Assembly (NCBI GenBank): GCA_900548795.1
Contig: URLT01000094.1
Coordinates: 1-6,570 of the forward strand
Source of the DNA: an uncultured Eubacteriales bacterium
GTDB taxonomy: Bacteria; Bacillota; Clostridia; Oscillospirales; Oscillospiraceae
Direction of reading: 5' to 3'
DNA: 6,570 bases
Position numbers and translations under genes: made by a program. Below are positions 6,518 to 6,570 of this stretch, piece after piece; within the stretch, counting starts at the first letter, position 1, and each line of letters begins with the position of its first letter. The notes beneath the pieces are model-generated. The model searched no databases and was not told the DNA's origin. It was given only the letters and a program-made list of their open reading frames with translations.

Positions 6518-6557
6518 CGCAGCGTGCATTCGCACGCTGCGAGTGTGCGTAGCACAC
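6518..6557. repeat. Tandem GC-rich hairpins
   Basis: CGCAGCGTGC/GCACGCTGCG form a perfect 10-bp stem with an ATTC loop (6518-6541). One base later GTGTGC/GCACAC form a 6-bp stem with a GTA loop (6543-6557). No T run follows, so these are not typical terminators. They could be a palindromic repeat unit or the start of a structured RNA beyond the window. Confidence 0.5.
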
Positions 6558-6570
6558 GGGATTCTTGATT

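Larger units (their letters stand above)
6441..6570. repeat. Palindrome-rich intergenic tail, possible repeat element
   Basis: No ORF is credible after 6414. AATCATACTAGAATCTG at the left (6441-6457) partly mirrors GATTCTTGATT at the window edge (6560-6570), with four extra bases on the left arm. AGAATCTG (6450-6457) also pairs with CAGATTCT (6499-6506). Two further hairpins lie inside. The arrangement resembles a small palindromic intergenic repeat, but only one copy is visible and the right end may be cut by the window. Confidence 0.3.

Overview
The window is GC-rich, densely coded DNA. Intergenic gaps are short and more AT-rich, and they carry near-consensus sigma-70/sigma-A promoters (TTGACA/TATAAT-like) and Shine-Dalgarno sequences close to AGGAGGTGATC. 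With the protein families present (a MacB-type ABC exporter with a coiled-coil FtsX permease, an HDIG-type hydrolase common in Clostridia, and a GTPW-type HPr-kinase-like protein), this suggests a high-GC anaerobic Firmicute, perhaps a gut Oscillospiraceae-like clostridium. The taxonomic call is inference from style and families, not from a marker gene.

Layout. (1) 1-711, +: the 3' part of a histidine-phosphatase/GNAT fusion gene, closed by a strong hairpin terminator at 733-770. (2) 4186-781, -: a two-gene ABC exporter operon, ATPase then an 898-residue, 8-helix, two-FtsX-domain permease with a long coiled coil. A good promoter at 4349-4321 and a leader of about 128 nt precede it. (3) 4439-5032, +: an HD-domain hydrolase with its own promoter, divergent from the ABC operon; a 17-bp inverted repeat lies between the two promoters. 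(4) 5434-5117, -: thioredoxin, convergent with the HD gene and sharing a bidirectional terminator at 5039-5080. (5) 5710-6414, +: an HPr-kinase-like P-loop protein. Its perfect-consensus promoter sits back to back with the thioredoxin promoter, and its leader of about 160 nt can form several competing hairpins. (6) 6415-6570: a non-coding, palindrome-rich tail with no gene visible.

The genes look like independent transcription units, not one pathway. The ABC pair is the only clear operon. Thioredoxin and the HD hydrolase are housekeeping-type genes. The two least ordinary items are the phosphatase-acetyltransferase fusion at the left edge and the HPr-kinase-like gene at the right, whose flanks share short repeated motifs and strong secondary structure. 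I found no convincing new multi-gene system. No CRISPR array, tRNA, rRNA, transposase or phage gene is visible.
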